The translations under genes and the position numbers were made by a program. Positions 15,466 to 26,973 of a stretch of 64,000 bases of DNA are shown here, in pieces; positions within the stretch are counted from its first letter, which is position 1, and each line of letters opens with the position of its first letter. Source of the stretch: CADEED01 sp036677145 (GTDB lineage: Bacteria; Pseudomonadota; Gammaproteobacteria; Steroidobacterales; Steroidobacteraceae); assembly GCA_036677145.1 (NCBI GenBank), contig JAKFFF010000087.1:48492-112491 (forward strand). The letters run 5' to 3'. The notes below the pieces were generated by a model, which did not search any database, was not told the DNA's origin, and worked only from the letters and a program-made list of their open reading frames with translations.

Positions 15466-17730
15466 ATGGAGCAAGCGGTGAAAAGCGTGAGGGGCAGGTC
15501 TGCGGAATTCATTCGCTGGTTCGGGTGGTGCGCCCTGGTGGTCGTCGCGGCCCCGGCATCCGCCATCGAGGTCGACGGCCGTATCGGCGCCGTCGAATGG
15601 CAGGGCGCGCAACACATCACCGACTTCCGCAAGGTGCAACCGCTCAACGGCGAACCCGCGACCCATGGAACCGAGGCGTGGATCCTCGCGACACCGGAGG
15701 GCCTTGCCGTGGCCTTCCGCAATCTGCAACCCGCCTCGACCCCGCTGACGTTGCAGCGCGTGCAGCGCGACTTCGAAGACCAGGTCGACCGGGTCAACGT
15801 GATGGTCGACTTCGATGGCGACCGCCGCACGGGATACGACTTCACGGTGAGCTGCACGGACGGCATCAGCGATTCCATCATCACCAACGAGAACAATTTC
15901 AATTCGGACTGGGACGGCAACTGGCGCCATGCGGTCTCGACGGATGCGGAGGGATGGAGCGCGGAGATCCTGATTCCCTGGCACATCGCGCCGATGCGCC
16001 AGGCCGAGGGCAGCCGCACGCTCGGCATCTATGTCGATCGCGTCGTGGGCTCGAGCGGCGAGCGGGTCGGCTGGCCACAGGCCAGCTTCGAACGTCCGCG
16101 GTTCCTCTCCGATTTCGCGCCGATCCAGGTAACTAACTACAAGCAGTCGCTGCTGGCGATCACCCCGTATGTTTCCGGGCTGTACGACAACGTGAACCAG
16201 GGCAGCGACGCCGACGCCGGCGCGGACATTTTCTGGAAACCCAACGGCCAGACGCAACTCTCGGCCACCATCAACCCCGACTTCGGGCAGGTGGAAAGCG
16301 ACGACCTGGTGGTGAACTTCAGCGCCACCGAAACCTTCATCAGCGACAAGCGCCCGTTTTTCACCGAGAACCAGGGCATTTTCGAGTTCACGACGCCGTC
16401 GGATTTCAGCCAGCTTCTCTACACGCGCCGCGTGGGCGGGCCGGCGGACGATGGCGTGGGCGCGGGCGACATCGTTGCCGCGTTGAAACTCAACGGCAGT
16501 TTCGGGGCCGCCAAGTACGGTCTGTTTGGCGCCGACGAAGCGGATTCGGCCGGCCGCACGTTCGCCGCGGGCCGCCTGGTGCGCGACTTCGACAAGCAGA
16601 ATCTCGGCCTGATGGCCACCTGGGTGGACCGGCCCTGGCTCGACCGGCAGGCGAGCGTCATCGGCATCGACCACAACTGGCGGCCGACGGCGCGCTGGAA
16701 CGTGCGCACCCGGATCATCGGCAGTGACGTGGAGACCGCCGGCATCCGCCGCCGCGACACAGGCGCGACGTTGTGGGCCGACTTCGAGATGGATCGCGGC
16801 TGGCGACAGCAGGTGATAGCGATGCACTTCGGCGCCGAGCTCGACATCAACGACGCGGGTTACCTGCAGCGCAACGACACCAACTACCTGCACTACCAGG
16901 TGAACAAGCGTTTCACCGAGCTGCCGCAATCGTCGCGTTATTCATCCAAGGACTGGCGCTGGCGCGTCAGCAGTTTCTACAACGATCACGGCGACCTGGG
17001 GAATCACCAGTTCCGCATCAGCCGCGAGGGCCGCCTGCGCAACGGCAGCTACGAATACGGGCAGATCAACGTCAACAGTGCCGGCTACGACGACCTGTTG
17101 ACCCGCGGCCACGGCAATCTCTGGGTGCCGCCAAACTTCAACAGCTACTTCGACTACGAGCGGCCGCGTATCGGCCGGTGGGGCTACGAGGTCGAAGCCA
17201 ACCTGTTCAGCGGCGGTCTGTCGGGCAACGACAAGATCGGCTACACCGTGAGCGCCGAGCCGCGTTACTTCATCAGCGATGAATTCAATTTCTACGTGGG
17301 CGTGCTGCACGACTACACGCCCGACTGGCTGATCTGGCAGAACGACAACCTGATCGGCAGCTTCGAGGAGCGCCAGACGAATTTCAACGCCGGCTTCAAC
17401 TGGATCATGACCAACCGCCACGAGTTGCGGCTCAAGCTGCAGGTCATCGGGCTCAGCGCGAAGTTGCGCCAGGCGTATCGCGTTGAAAACGGCGGCGCGA
17501 TTCCGACCGATGAGCCGGTGAACGACTTCACCGTGCAGAATCTCGGCGTGCAGCTGCGTTACCGTTACGAGTTCAAGCCGCTGTCCTATCTATATGTCGT
17601 CTACGGCCGCGGCGGTTTTCAGCAGGCCGACGTGTACGACGACACCGCCAGTCTCATCAACCGCGGCTTCGAGCTGCGCGACGACGAGCAGTTGCTGATC
17701 AAGTTCAGCTACCGGTTCGAGAATTCCTGA
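15466..17730 (+). CDS. DUF5916 outer-membrane-type protein with CBM9-like N-terminal domain
   Basis: About 754 residues. A signal peptide (WCALVVVAAPASA, cleavage after about residue 38) is followed by IEVDGRIGAVEW, the start of a CBM9/DOMON-like domain of about 190 residues typical of DUF5916. Signatures include VMVDFDGDRRTGYDF, NPDFGQVESDDLVVNFS and DKRPFFTENQGIF. The C-terminal half has alternating aromatic/polar strands and ends in FSYRFENS, as in a beta-barrel. The function of the family is not established. The ATG at 15466, after GGGGAG, is preferred; ATG 15445 is an alternative. The frame stays open far upstream over the PLP gene, but that part is non-coding. It is often found with amidohydrolase/peptidase genes, which is not informative here. 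Confidence 0.85.
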   Translation: MEQAVKSVRGRSAEFIRWFGWCALVVVAAPASAIEVDGRIGAVEWQGAQHITDFRKVQPLNGEPATHGTEAWILATPEGLAVAFRNLQPASTPLTLQRVQRDFEDQVDRVNVMVDFDGDRRTGYDFTVSCTDGISDSIITNENNFNSDWDGNWRHAVSTDAEGWSAEILIPWHIAPMRQAEGSRTLGIYVDRVVGSSGERVGWPQASFERPRFLSDFAPIQVTNYKQSLLAITPYVSGLYDNVNQGSDADAGADIFWKPNGQTQLSATINPDFGQVESDDLVVNFSATETFISDKRPFFTENQGIFEFTTPSDFSQLLYTRRVGGPADDGVGAGDIVAALKLNGSFGAAKYGLFGADEADSAGRTFAAGRLVRDFDKQNLGLMATWVDRPWLDRQASVIGIDHNWRPTARWNVRTRIIGSDVETAGIRRRDTGATLWADFEMDRGWRQQVIAMHFGAELDINDAGYLQRNDTNYLHYQVNKRFTELPQSSRYSSKDWRWRVSSFYNDHGDLGNHQFRISREGRLRNGSYEYGQINVNSAGYDDLLTRGHGNLWVPPNFNSYFDYERPRIGRWGYEVEANLFSGGLSGNDKIGYTVSAEPRYFISDEFNFYVGVLHDYTPDWLIWQNDNLIGSFEERQTNFNAGFNWIMTNRHELRLKLQVIGLSAKLRQAYRVENGGAIPTDEPVNDFTVQNLGVQLRYRYEFKPLSYLYVVYGRGGFQQADVYDDTASLINRGFELRDDEQLLIKFSYRFENS

Positions 17731-17732
17731 CG

Positions 17733-19367
17733 CTAGTTGGGGCGCGGCGCGGCGGCGCTCAGCTCCCGGCGCAGCGCTTCGGGTTCGACCGGCTTCACGA
17801 GATGGCGCGCGAAACCGGCCTGCCGCGACATCACGCGGTCTTCTGGAAATCCATATCCGGTCAGAGCCACGAGCCGCACGTTGCGTCCCTGCGGGAATGT
17901 GCGGATGCGGCGCGCGAGTTCGTAGCCGTCCATGCCGCCGGGCAAGCCGATGTCGATGAACGCCACGTCGATCGGCCCGCCGAGCGTGTCTTCCTGCAGG
18001 AGCCGCAGCGCGCGTTCGGCATCGGCCGCTTCACACACGGAGTGACCCTGCGCGTGCAACACCGTGCGGTACATCTCGCGTGAATCGTGGTTGTCATCGA
18101 CCAGCAGCACGCGGCGCGATTCGATCTCGAGCTGCGGTGCGCCCGCATCATCGGCATTGCCATCGACTGCGGACGGTTCCTTGGCGACCGGGGGTGCCTC
18201 CACGAGCGGCAGACGTACAGTGAACGTGGCGCCGCGGCCTTCGCCCTCGCTGGCCGCGTGCACGCCGCCGCCATGCAGCTCCGCGAGCCGCCGCACCAGA
18301 GTCAGGCCGATTCCGAGACCGCCGCGCGAACGGTCGATCGTCTGGTGCGCCTGCACGAACAGGTCGAATATCTTCGGCAGCATTTCAGCGGGAATTCCGA
18401 CGCCCTGGTCGGTGACGCGCAACACCGCGTTTCCGCCTTCCCGCGTCACGGAAACCATGACCTTGCCTTCCTGCCGCGTGAACTTCAGCGCGTTCGACAC
18501 CAGATTGCCGACGATCTGTTCCAGGCGCACCGAATCGCCGCTCACCCAGGCAGGCTCACTCGAGAGCAACACACGTCCCTGGTTTCCATTGCCGGTCAGC
18601 GCATTGACCGAGGCGCGCACCGCTTCCGCGAAGTTGACGGTCGCACGCTTGAGCACGATCTTGCCGGTGACGGCGCGGCCGACATCGAGCAGATCGTCGA
18701 CCAGGCGGGCCATGTGGACGACCTGGCGCTTGATGATTCCCGCGGCGTGCAACGCCATCGGTTCGCGCTGGTTCATCAGCGCGAGCGCATGCACGGCGCC
18801 CTGGATCGCGCCGAGCGGATTGCGCAGCTCGTGTGCGAGCATCGCGAGGAATTCGTCTTTCGAGCGGCTCTCGCGCTGCGCGCGGGCCAGCGAGCTGATG
18901 TCCGAGAGGATCAGCGTGCGATGTTCGACGTCGTCGAGCACGATCGACGACAGCGTCACCTGAACCTCGGTGGATTCCTTGCCTTCGAACACCAGTCGCG
19001 TCTGGTAGCGCCCGGAGCCGCGCTCGAGCATCGTGCGCAGGATTCCCTCTTCAGTCACCGGCAGGAATTGTGCGACCGGCGCGCCGAACACCTGTTCGAG
19101 CGGCGTGCGCACGAGATCCGCGAAGCGCTGATTGCAGTAGACGATGTCGCCGTTCAACGCGAGCGTCGCGGCGCCTTCCTGCATGCGCTCGACCAGCGCG
19201 CGATAGGGTGCATCCGCGCTGCGCAGCGTGAATACGCGCCGCTCGCCGCTTTCGTCGTTGAGCAGCAATGCGTCGATCTCGCCGCAGTAGATCGCGTTCA
19301 GGTTTCCCTCGGCTTCCGCGAGCCGCGCGCGCAGCTCCTCGACGTTCATGTCATCGAGGTTCTTCAT
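17733..19367 (-). CDS. hybrid histidine kinase (PAS-HisKA-HATPase-receiver) of the Kai operon
   Basis: A 544-residue cytosolic sensor kinase with no membrane segment. A short N-terminal coiled region is followed by PAS (about 50-155), a HisKA H-box AHELRNPLGA with His179, N-box SNALKF with Asn292, G1 DQGVGIP, an F-box in FDLFVQ and G2 GGLGIGL (349-355). A C-terminal receiver has Asp424/Asp425, phospho-acceptor Asp472 (FIDIGLPGGMDG) and Lys525 (LVKPVE). Its start overlaps the end of the second kaiB by 17 bases, so it is translationally coupled to the Kai genes. Unlike cyanobacterial SasA it has no KaiB-like sensor domain. It is the likely output of the KaiC/KaiB module; the next phosphorelay partner is not in the window. 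Confidence 0.9.
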   Translation of the reverse strand: MKNLDDMNVEELRARLAEAEGNLNAIYCGEIDALLLNDESGERRVFTLRSADAPYRALVERMQEGAATLALNGDIVYCNQRFADLVRTPLEQVFGAPVAQFLPVTEEGILRTMLERGSGRYQTRLVFEGKESTEVQVTLSSIVLDDVEHRTLILSDISSLARAQRESRSKDEFLAMLAHELRNPLGAIQGAVHALALMNQREPMALHAAGIIKRQVVHMARLVDDLLDVGRAVTGKIVLKRATVNFAEAVRASVNALTGNGNQGRVLLSSEPAWVSGDSVRLEQIVGNLVSNALKFTRQEGKVMVSVTREGGNAVLRVTDQGVGIPAEMLPKIFDLFVQAHQTIDRSRGGLGIGLTLVRRLAELHGGGVHAASEGEGRGATFTVRLPLVEAPPVAKEPSAVDGNADDAGAPQLEIESRRVLLVDDNHDSREMYRTVLHAQGHSVCEAADAERALRLLQEDTLGGPIDVAFIDIGLPGGMDGYELARRIRTFPQGRNVRLVALTGYGFPEDRVMSRQAGFARHLVKPVEPEALRRELSAAAPRPN

Positions 19368-19656
19368 GGCCTGTCTCAGGATGGATGCCGAGGCCGAGCA
19401 GCAGGCGCTCGCGGTTGCTCATGTCGCCGATGATCCGTCGCAATGGGAAAGGCGAGGTCTTCACGAGCGTGGGGATCGCGAAGATCTGGTCTTCGCTGAT
19501 GCGGGTGGGCTGCTGGTATACATCGATGATCTCGAGTTCATAACGTCCGGAAAGATGTTCTTCGCAAATTGCGCGCACGACGTTGATCGCCCGGGTGGAA
19601 CGCGAGGTCAGGCCCGTGACGTACAGGCGCAGCACATAGGGAGGCTGCGCGCTCAC
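19351..19656 (-). CDS. kaiB: KaiB paralogue 2 (divergent)
   Basis: A 101-residue KaiB-family protein: VLRLYVTGLTSRS at the N-terminus, then ELEIIDVYQQP, DQIFAIPTLVK and RRIIGDMSNRERLLLGLGI. KaiB binds the KaiC CI ring after a fold switch in cyanobacteria. Gly88 corresponds to the conserved Gly, but Gly90 replaces the Asp found in cyanobacterial KaiB and in the neighbouring paralogue (LGLGI versus VGLDL). Those two positions influence the fold switch in cyanobacterial KaiB. Its ATG overlaps the stop codon of the first kaiB (ATGA) and its end overlaps the kinase start by 17 bases. The paralogues are roughly half identical by eye, so this is an old duplication. Confidence 0.9.
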   Translation of the reverse strand: MSAQPPYVLRLYVTGLTSRSTRAINVVRAICEEHLSGRYELEIIDVYQQPTRISEDQIFAIPTLVKTSPFPLRRIIGDMSNRERLLLGLGIHPETGHEEPR

Positions 19657-19952
19657 ACACCGGCCCTGCGCGGGCGCAGGTCCAGGCCTACGAGTACACG
19701 CTCAGTGTTCGACAGGTCGCCGATGATCTTCTTGATCGGCGTCGGCAGGCGCCGCACCAGCGTCGGAAGCGCGAGGATCTGATCGCCGCGCCCGAGCGCC
19801 GGATTTTCAATGAGGTCTATTACCTCGATGCTGTATCGGCCCGCCAGATGTTCGTCGCAGATCCTGCGCAGGTTCGCGAAGGCGCGGGCGGCCTTGGGCG
19901 TCTGGCCCGCGACGTACAGGCGCAGCGCGAAGTTGTCGGTCGGCGGGGTCAT
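19653..19952 (-). CDS. kaiB: KaiB paralogue 1 (canonical)
   Basis: A 99-residue KaiB-family protein, close to the cyanobacterial pattern: LRLYVAGQTPKA, then SIEVIDLIENPAL, DQILALPTLVRRLP and KKIIGDLSNTERVLVGLDL. It keeps Gly89 and Asp91, the pair that affects switching between the tetrameric and thioredoxin-like KaiC-binding forms. The start at 19952 is fixed by an ATGA overlap with the kaiC stop codon and by homology; the frame remains open upstream inside kaiC but that is not coding. It is expected to bind KaiC from the same operon. Whether it acts in timing or in a simpler on/off response cannot be read from sequence. Confidence 0.95.
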   Translation of the reverse strand: MTPPTDNFALRLYVAGQTPKAARAFANLRRICDEHLAGRYSIEVIDLIENPALGRGDQILALPTLVRRLPTPIKKIIGDLSNTERVLVGLDLRPRRAGV

Positions 19953-21406
19953 TGTGTCCTCCGTCTCTTGCGCGCGGGCGCCTTGCCCAGCGGCAGCAGC
20001 GAGATGCCGCGCGACGTGAAGCGGAATTCGCGCACATCGTCCGAATGTGGCATCCCGCGCGACTTGAGAACGAACAGGTTGCGCTTGCGGCGCGTCCCGC
20101 TGGTTTCCGCGGTCACCAGTATCCAGGTGTCCATCAGCGAGGAGATCATCGTTTCGGTGTGCTCGACTGTCTGGGTCGGAGTCGTCAGGCTGGTGAACAT
20201 CGCGGTGATGCCGCGCGTCTTGAGGAAGTCGATGACGCGCGTGAGCATCGAGCGCACGTCCGACGATGTGCCCACCGCCAGCAGGTTCGTGACGGGGTCC
20301 ATCACGACGACATCCGGTTCGAACACTTCGACGGTGTGATGCATTTCCAGCAGGTGCGTCTCGAGACCATGGCGGCTCGGCCGGTCCGCGTGGAACTGCA
20401 GCAGGCCCTTGTCGACCCAGGGCTGCAGGTCGACGCCGGCCGAGCGCATGTTTCGCAGCATCTGCTGTGGCGACTCTTCGAACAGGAAATACAGGCATTT
20501 CTCGCCGCGTGCGCAGGCGGCGGCGACGAAATGAGCCGCCAGTGTGGTCTTGCCCGTACCGGCCGTTCCGGACATGAGCACGGTGCTCGCGCGGTAGAAG
20601 CCTTTTCCGCCGAGCATTTCATCGAGCGCGGGCAATCCCGAAGGAACCCGCTCGCTGGTGGCCTCGTGCTCGAGCAGCAGCGAGGTCACCGGCAACACCG
20701 TGATTCCGCCGCGGTCGATGAGGAACGGGTATTCATTCGTGCCGTGCGTCGAGCCGCGATATTTCACGACCCGGATCCGGCGCGTGGAGATCTGTTCGTG
20801 GACGCGGTGATCGAGCGAAATCACCGCATCGGAGATGTATTCCTCGAGACCCTGGCGCGTGAACTGCTGCTCGCCGCGCTCCGCGGTGACGATCGTGGTC
20901 ATCTTCCGGTCGCGCAGCCAGCGGAACAGGCGGCGCAGTTCGGCGCGCAGGATGCCGGTGTCTTTGAGTCCGCCGAACAGCGTCTCGATCGTGTCGAGCA
21001 TCACGCGTTTGGCGCCGATCTGCTGGATCGCGTGGTCGAGACGGACGAACAGACCTTCGAGGTCGTATTCGCCGGTTTCTTCGATCTCCGCGCGGTCGAC
21101 GTGGATGTAGTCGACCAGCAGTTTCTTCTCTTCGCACAACTTGTGCAGGTCGTAGCCGAGCGAGCGCACGTCCTGCGCGAGTTCGTCGACGTTTTCCTCG
21201 AACGTGAGCAGTACACCGGGCTCGTCGTAACGCTGCGCGCCTTCGACGAGAAAGCTGACGCCGAGCAGTGTTTTTCCCGAGCCCGGTCCTCCGCTGACGA
21301 GCGTGGGTCGCCCCTGCGGCAGACCGCCGTATGTGATGTCATCGAGACCACTGATTCCCGTGGGTGCCTTGGCGAGTTCCGAATGCGCTGGTTTCTTCGT
21401 GGACAT
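19949..21406 (-). CDS. kaiC: KaiC-family double-domain ATPase/autokinase
   Basis: A 485-residue KaiC with two RecA-like domains. CI has Walker A GGPGSGKT (39-46) and catalytic Glu70/Glu71. CII has Walker A GTAGTGKTT (280-288) and Glu310/Glu311. The CII pair aligning with cyanobacterial phosphosites S431/T432 appears to be Ser422/Ser423 (MISSLMDTW). The C-terminus after the CII core is short and basic (KAPARKRRRTQ) and has no recognisable A-loop/KaiA-binding tail, in keeping with the absence of kaiA. AAGG lies about 6 bases before the ATG. It is first in the order kaiC-kaiB-kaiB-kinase, all overlapping. A KaiC2-type sub-family placement is likely but needs a tree. Confidence 0.95.
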   Translation of the reverse strand: MSTKKPAHSELAKAPTGISGLDDITYGGLPQGRPTLVSGGPGSGKTLLGVSFLVEGAQRYDEPGVLLTFEENVDELAQDVRSLGYDLHKLCEEKKLLVDYIHVDRAEIEETGEYDLEGLFVRLDHAIQQIGAKRVMLDTIETLFGGLKDTGILRAELRRLFRWLRDRKMTTIVTAERGEQQFTRQGLEEYISDAVISLDHRVHEQISTRRIRVVKYRGSTHGTNEYPFLIDRGGITVLPVTSLLLEHEATSERVPSGLPALDEMLGGKGFYRASTVLMSGTAGTGKTTLAAHFVAAACARGEKCLYFLFEESPQQMLRNMRSAGVDLQPWVDKGLLQFHADRPSRHGLETHLLEMHHTVEVFEPDVVVMDPVTNLLAVGTSSDVRSMLTRVIDFLKTRGITAMFTSLTTPTQTVEHTETMISSLMDTWILVTAETSGTRRKRNLFVLKSRGMPHSDDVREFRFTSRGISLLPLGKAPARKRRRTQ

Positions 21407-21576
21407 GCAACCTTAGATCCGTGTGATCCCCTGCGAGTGGATGGTCCAGCCTTCGAAGGATTGCTCCGGTCTGGCGGGTTCCTGACGTGCACACGAATCG
21501 ATCCGGTCGCGGCCCGTATTGACGCAGGATATTAAGGGTGGGGAAATCGGCGGAATCTCACAGATTTGTTAGGCGC

Positions 21577-21594
21577 TGTCGGAGGACTCCGACA
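21577..21594. promoter_or_regulatory. inverted repeat between lrp and kaiC
   Basis: TGTCGGAG-GA-CTCCGACA, perfect 8-bp arms, about 170 bases before kaiC and 39 bases after the lrp stop. It could end lrp transcription (no T-run seen) or be an operator for the Kai operon. The rest of the 226-base gap shows no clear sigma-70 pair. Confidence 0.35.
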
Positions 21595-21632
21595 AACGCA
21601 TTCGCGCGCGCGGGCCGTGGGCCCGGCGGGTC

Positions 21633-22106
21633 TCAGCGCGGGATCGGCGGCGCGGCGCGCTGGAACACGGGCTTGATCGCCAGGCCCGACTGGATGCGCG
21701 ACACGCCGGGGATACGTGTCAACACGTCGAGCATGAATCGCTGGTAGCTAGGCAGGTCGGGCACTACGATGCGGAGCACGTAGTCCGCTTCACCGGTCAT
21801 GAGATAGCAGCTCATCACCTCGGGAACATCGGCGATGCGGCGTTCGAACACCTTGAGCGTCTCTTCGACCTGGCGTTCGAGCGAAACCCAGACGTACATG
21901 GTGATGCCGAAGCCGAGCTTCTGTTCATCGAACTGGGCGCTGTAGCCGGTGATGTAACCCTCGGACTCCAGACGCCGGATGCGGCGCAGGGTGGGGGTCA
22001 GCGACAGGCCGATCTGCTCGGAAAGATCCCGCCAGCTGATTCGCCCGTCGTTCGACAGTATCTGCATGATCTTTGCGTCGACTTTGTCGAGTTTTTCAGC
22101 CGCCAT
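21633..22106 (-). CDS. Lrp/AsnC-family transcriptional regulator
   Basis: A 157-residue feast/famine regulator. The N-terminal AsnC-type helix-turn-helix (LDKVDAKIMQILSNDGR, then WRDLSEQIGLSLTPTLRRIRRLE) is followed by a RAM ligand-binding domain (CYLMTGEADYVLRIVVPD). These proteins form dimers to octamers and respond to amino acids. It is divergent from metF with a 135-base shared region holding the palindrome at 22169-22178. Control of itself and/or of metF-metH is therefore plausible. The effector is unknown; methionine or a branched-chain amino acid are guesses. Confidence 0.92.
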   Translation of the reverse strand: MAAEKLDKVDAKIMQILSNDGRISWRDLSEQIGLSLTPTLRRIRRLESEGYITGYSAQFDEQKLGFGITMYVWVSLERQVEETLKVFERRIADVPEVMSCYLMTGEADYVLRIVVPDLPSYQRFMLDVLTRIPGVSRIQSGLAIKPVFQRAAPPIPR

Positions 22107-22168
22107 GACCTAATTCTCTCTGTTTCGTGGTGCAATCATGCTAATTGGCGTCTCCTAATAGTCAAGAA

Positions 22169-22178
22169 TTGGTACCAA
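22169..22178. promoter_or_regulatory. perfect palindrome TTGGTACCAA between lrp and metF
   Basis: A 10-bp perfect palindrome, 63 bases before the metF start and 62 bases before the lrp start, almost midway in an AT-richer patch. It is a candidate Lrp-family or other repressor site. No SAM or cobalamin riboswitch consensus was recognised in this gap. Confidence 0.3.
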
Positions 22179-22241
22179 CGTGCTCCCCGTAGTGCGTTAT
22201 CGTATGTATCACGTAACCGTATGACAGCTATCAGGAAATCA

Positions 22242-23115
22242 ATGTCCCGCGCCCCCGTCTCCGTATCCTTTGAATTCTTCCCGCCCGGTGACGAGGCCAT
22301 GGAGCGCACCCTGTGGGAGTCGATCCGATACCTCGAACCGCTGAGCCCGACCTTCGTGTCGGTGACCTATGGCGCGGACGGGTCGACGCGTGAGCGCACC
22401 CACAACGTGGTGTCGCGCGTGCAGAAGGAGACCGACCTCAATTGCGTGCCGCATCTCACCTGCATCGGCGCGAGCCGGGGTGAGGTGCTCGACATCGCAC
22501 GCCGTTACTGGGACCAGGGCATCCGTCACATCGTGGCGCTGCGCGGCGATGCGCCGGCCGGCACGGTGAAGTACGAGCCGCGCGCGGATGGCTTCGCCTA
22601 TGCGGCCGATCTCGTGGAAGGACTGAAGACCGTCGGCGATTTCGAGATTTCCGTCGCCGCGTATCCGGAAACCCATCCGGAAGCGCCGAGCGCCGATTTC
22701 GACCTGGACGTGCTGAAACGCAAGATCGACGCGGGTGCGTCCCGTGCGATCACGCAGTTCTTCTACGACAACGACAAGTTCCTGCGCTTCCGCGATGCCT
22801 GCGCCGCGAAGGGTATTGCCGCGCCGATCGTGCCGGGCATCCTGCCGATCACGCGTTTTCCGCAGATCACGCGGTTCGCGAAGCGCTGCGGCGCGTCGAT
22901 CCCGGACTGGTTGGAGCATCGTTTCGACGGACTCGAAGAGAATCCCGAGACGCGCAAGCTGATCTCCGCCGCGGTCGCGATCGAGCAGGTGCACACCCTG
23001 CAGCGTCACGGCGTGGAGCAGTTCCACTTCTACACTCTCAACCGTTCCGAACTCACGTTCGCAATCTGCCACGCTCTCGGCGTGCGCCCGAAGCAGCAGG
23101 AACGCAAGGTTGCCA

Positions 23116-23126
<11 letters not shown>
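22242..23126 (+). CDS. metF: 5,10-methylenetetrahydrofolate reductase
   Basis: Flavoprotein that reduces 5,10-methylene-THF to 5-methyl-THF, supplying the methyl group used by MetH. About 294 residues (E. coli 296). Seen: SVSFEFFPPGD with the catalytic Glu, VSVTYGADGSTRERT, HLTCIGASR, IVALRGDAP, AAYPETHPEAPS, ITQFFYDNDKF, and YTLNRSELT at the end. The ATG at 22242, preceded by CAGGAA, is preferred; ATG 22221 would add seven residues without a better ribosome-binding site. The gene overlaps metH by 11 bases, so the two are almost certainly co-translated. Confidence 0.96.
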
Positions 23127-26835
<3,709 letters not shown>

Positions 26836-26839
26836 GGGC

Positions 26840-26932
26840 GGTGCCGGGAAGGGAATTCCGGGAGAAGCGGCGAGGGCGTTCGCTTCTCCCTAGTGTTAGC
26901 GCCGCTTCTCCCGGAATTCCCTTCCCGGCACC
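26840..26932. repeat. perfect 33-bp inverted repeat after metH, with alternative inner hairpin
   Basis: The arms 26840-26872 and 26900-26932 are exact reverse complements over 33 bases, with a 27-base loop. Inside, 26860-26869 can instead pair with 26881-26890 (GGGAGAAGCG/CGCTTCTCCC). The 10-mer CGCTTCTCCC thus occurs twice, at 26881 and 26903, and both copies compete for the left arm. It starts five bases after the metH stop. A terminator is possible, but no T-run follows. A REP/MITE-like element is the alternative. Confidence 0.85.
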
Positions 26933-26935
26933 ACC

Positions 26936-26965
26936 TTGACCACGGCACGAGGGATCGCGTGTACT
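26936..26965 (+). promoter_or_regulatory. putative promoter of the DUF1080 gene
   Basis: TTGACC (26936-26941, five of six), an 18-base spacer and TGTACT (26960-26965, four of six). The ATG at 26974 lies 8 bases after the -10, with no Shine-Dalgarno, so a leaderless or nearly leaderless transcript is suggested. The promoter begins four bases after the inverted repeat. Confidence 0.4.
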
Positions 26966-26973
26966 CGCGGCAC

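Noticed and set aside
19953..20498. Upstream open extension of kaiB1 inside kaiC
   Set aside because: The translation is low-complexity, and an ATGA overlap plus homology put the start at 19952.
22107..22241. Possible SAM or cobalamin riboswitch before metF-metH
   Set aside because: No matching conserved core or long structured leader; only about 135 bases are shared with the divergent lrp gene.
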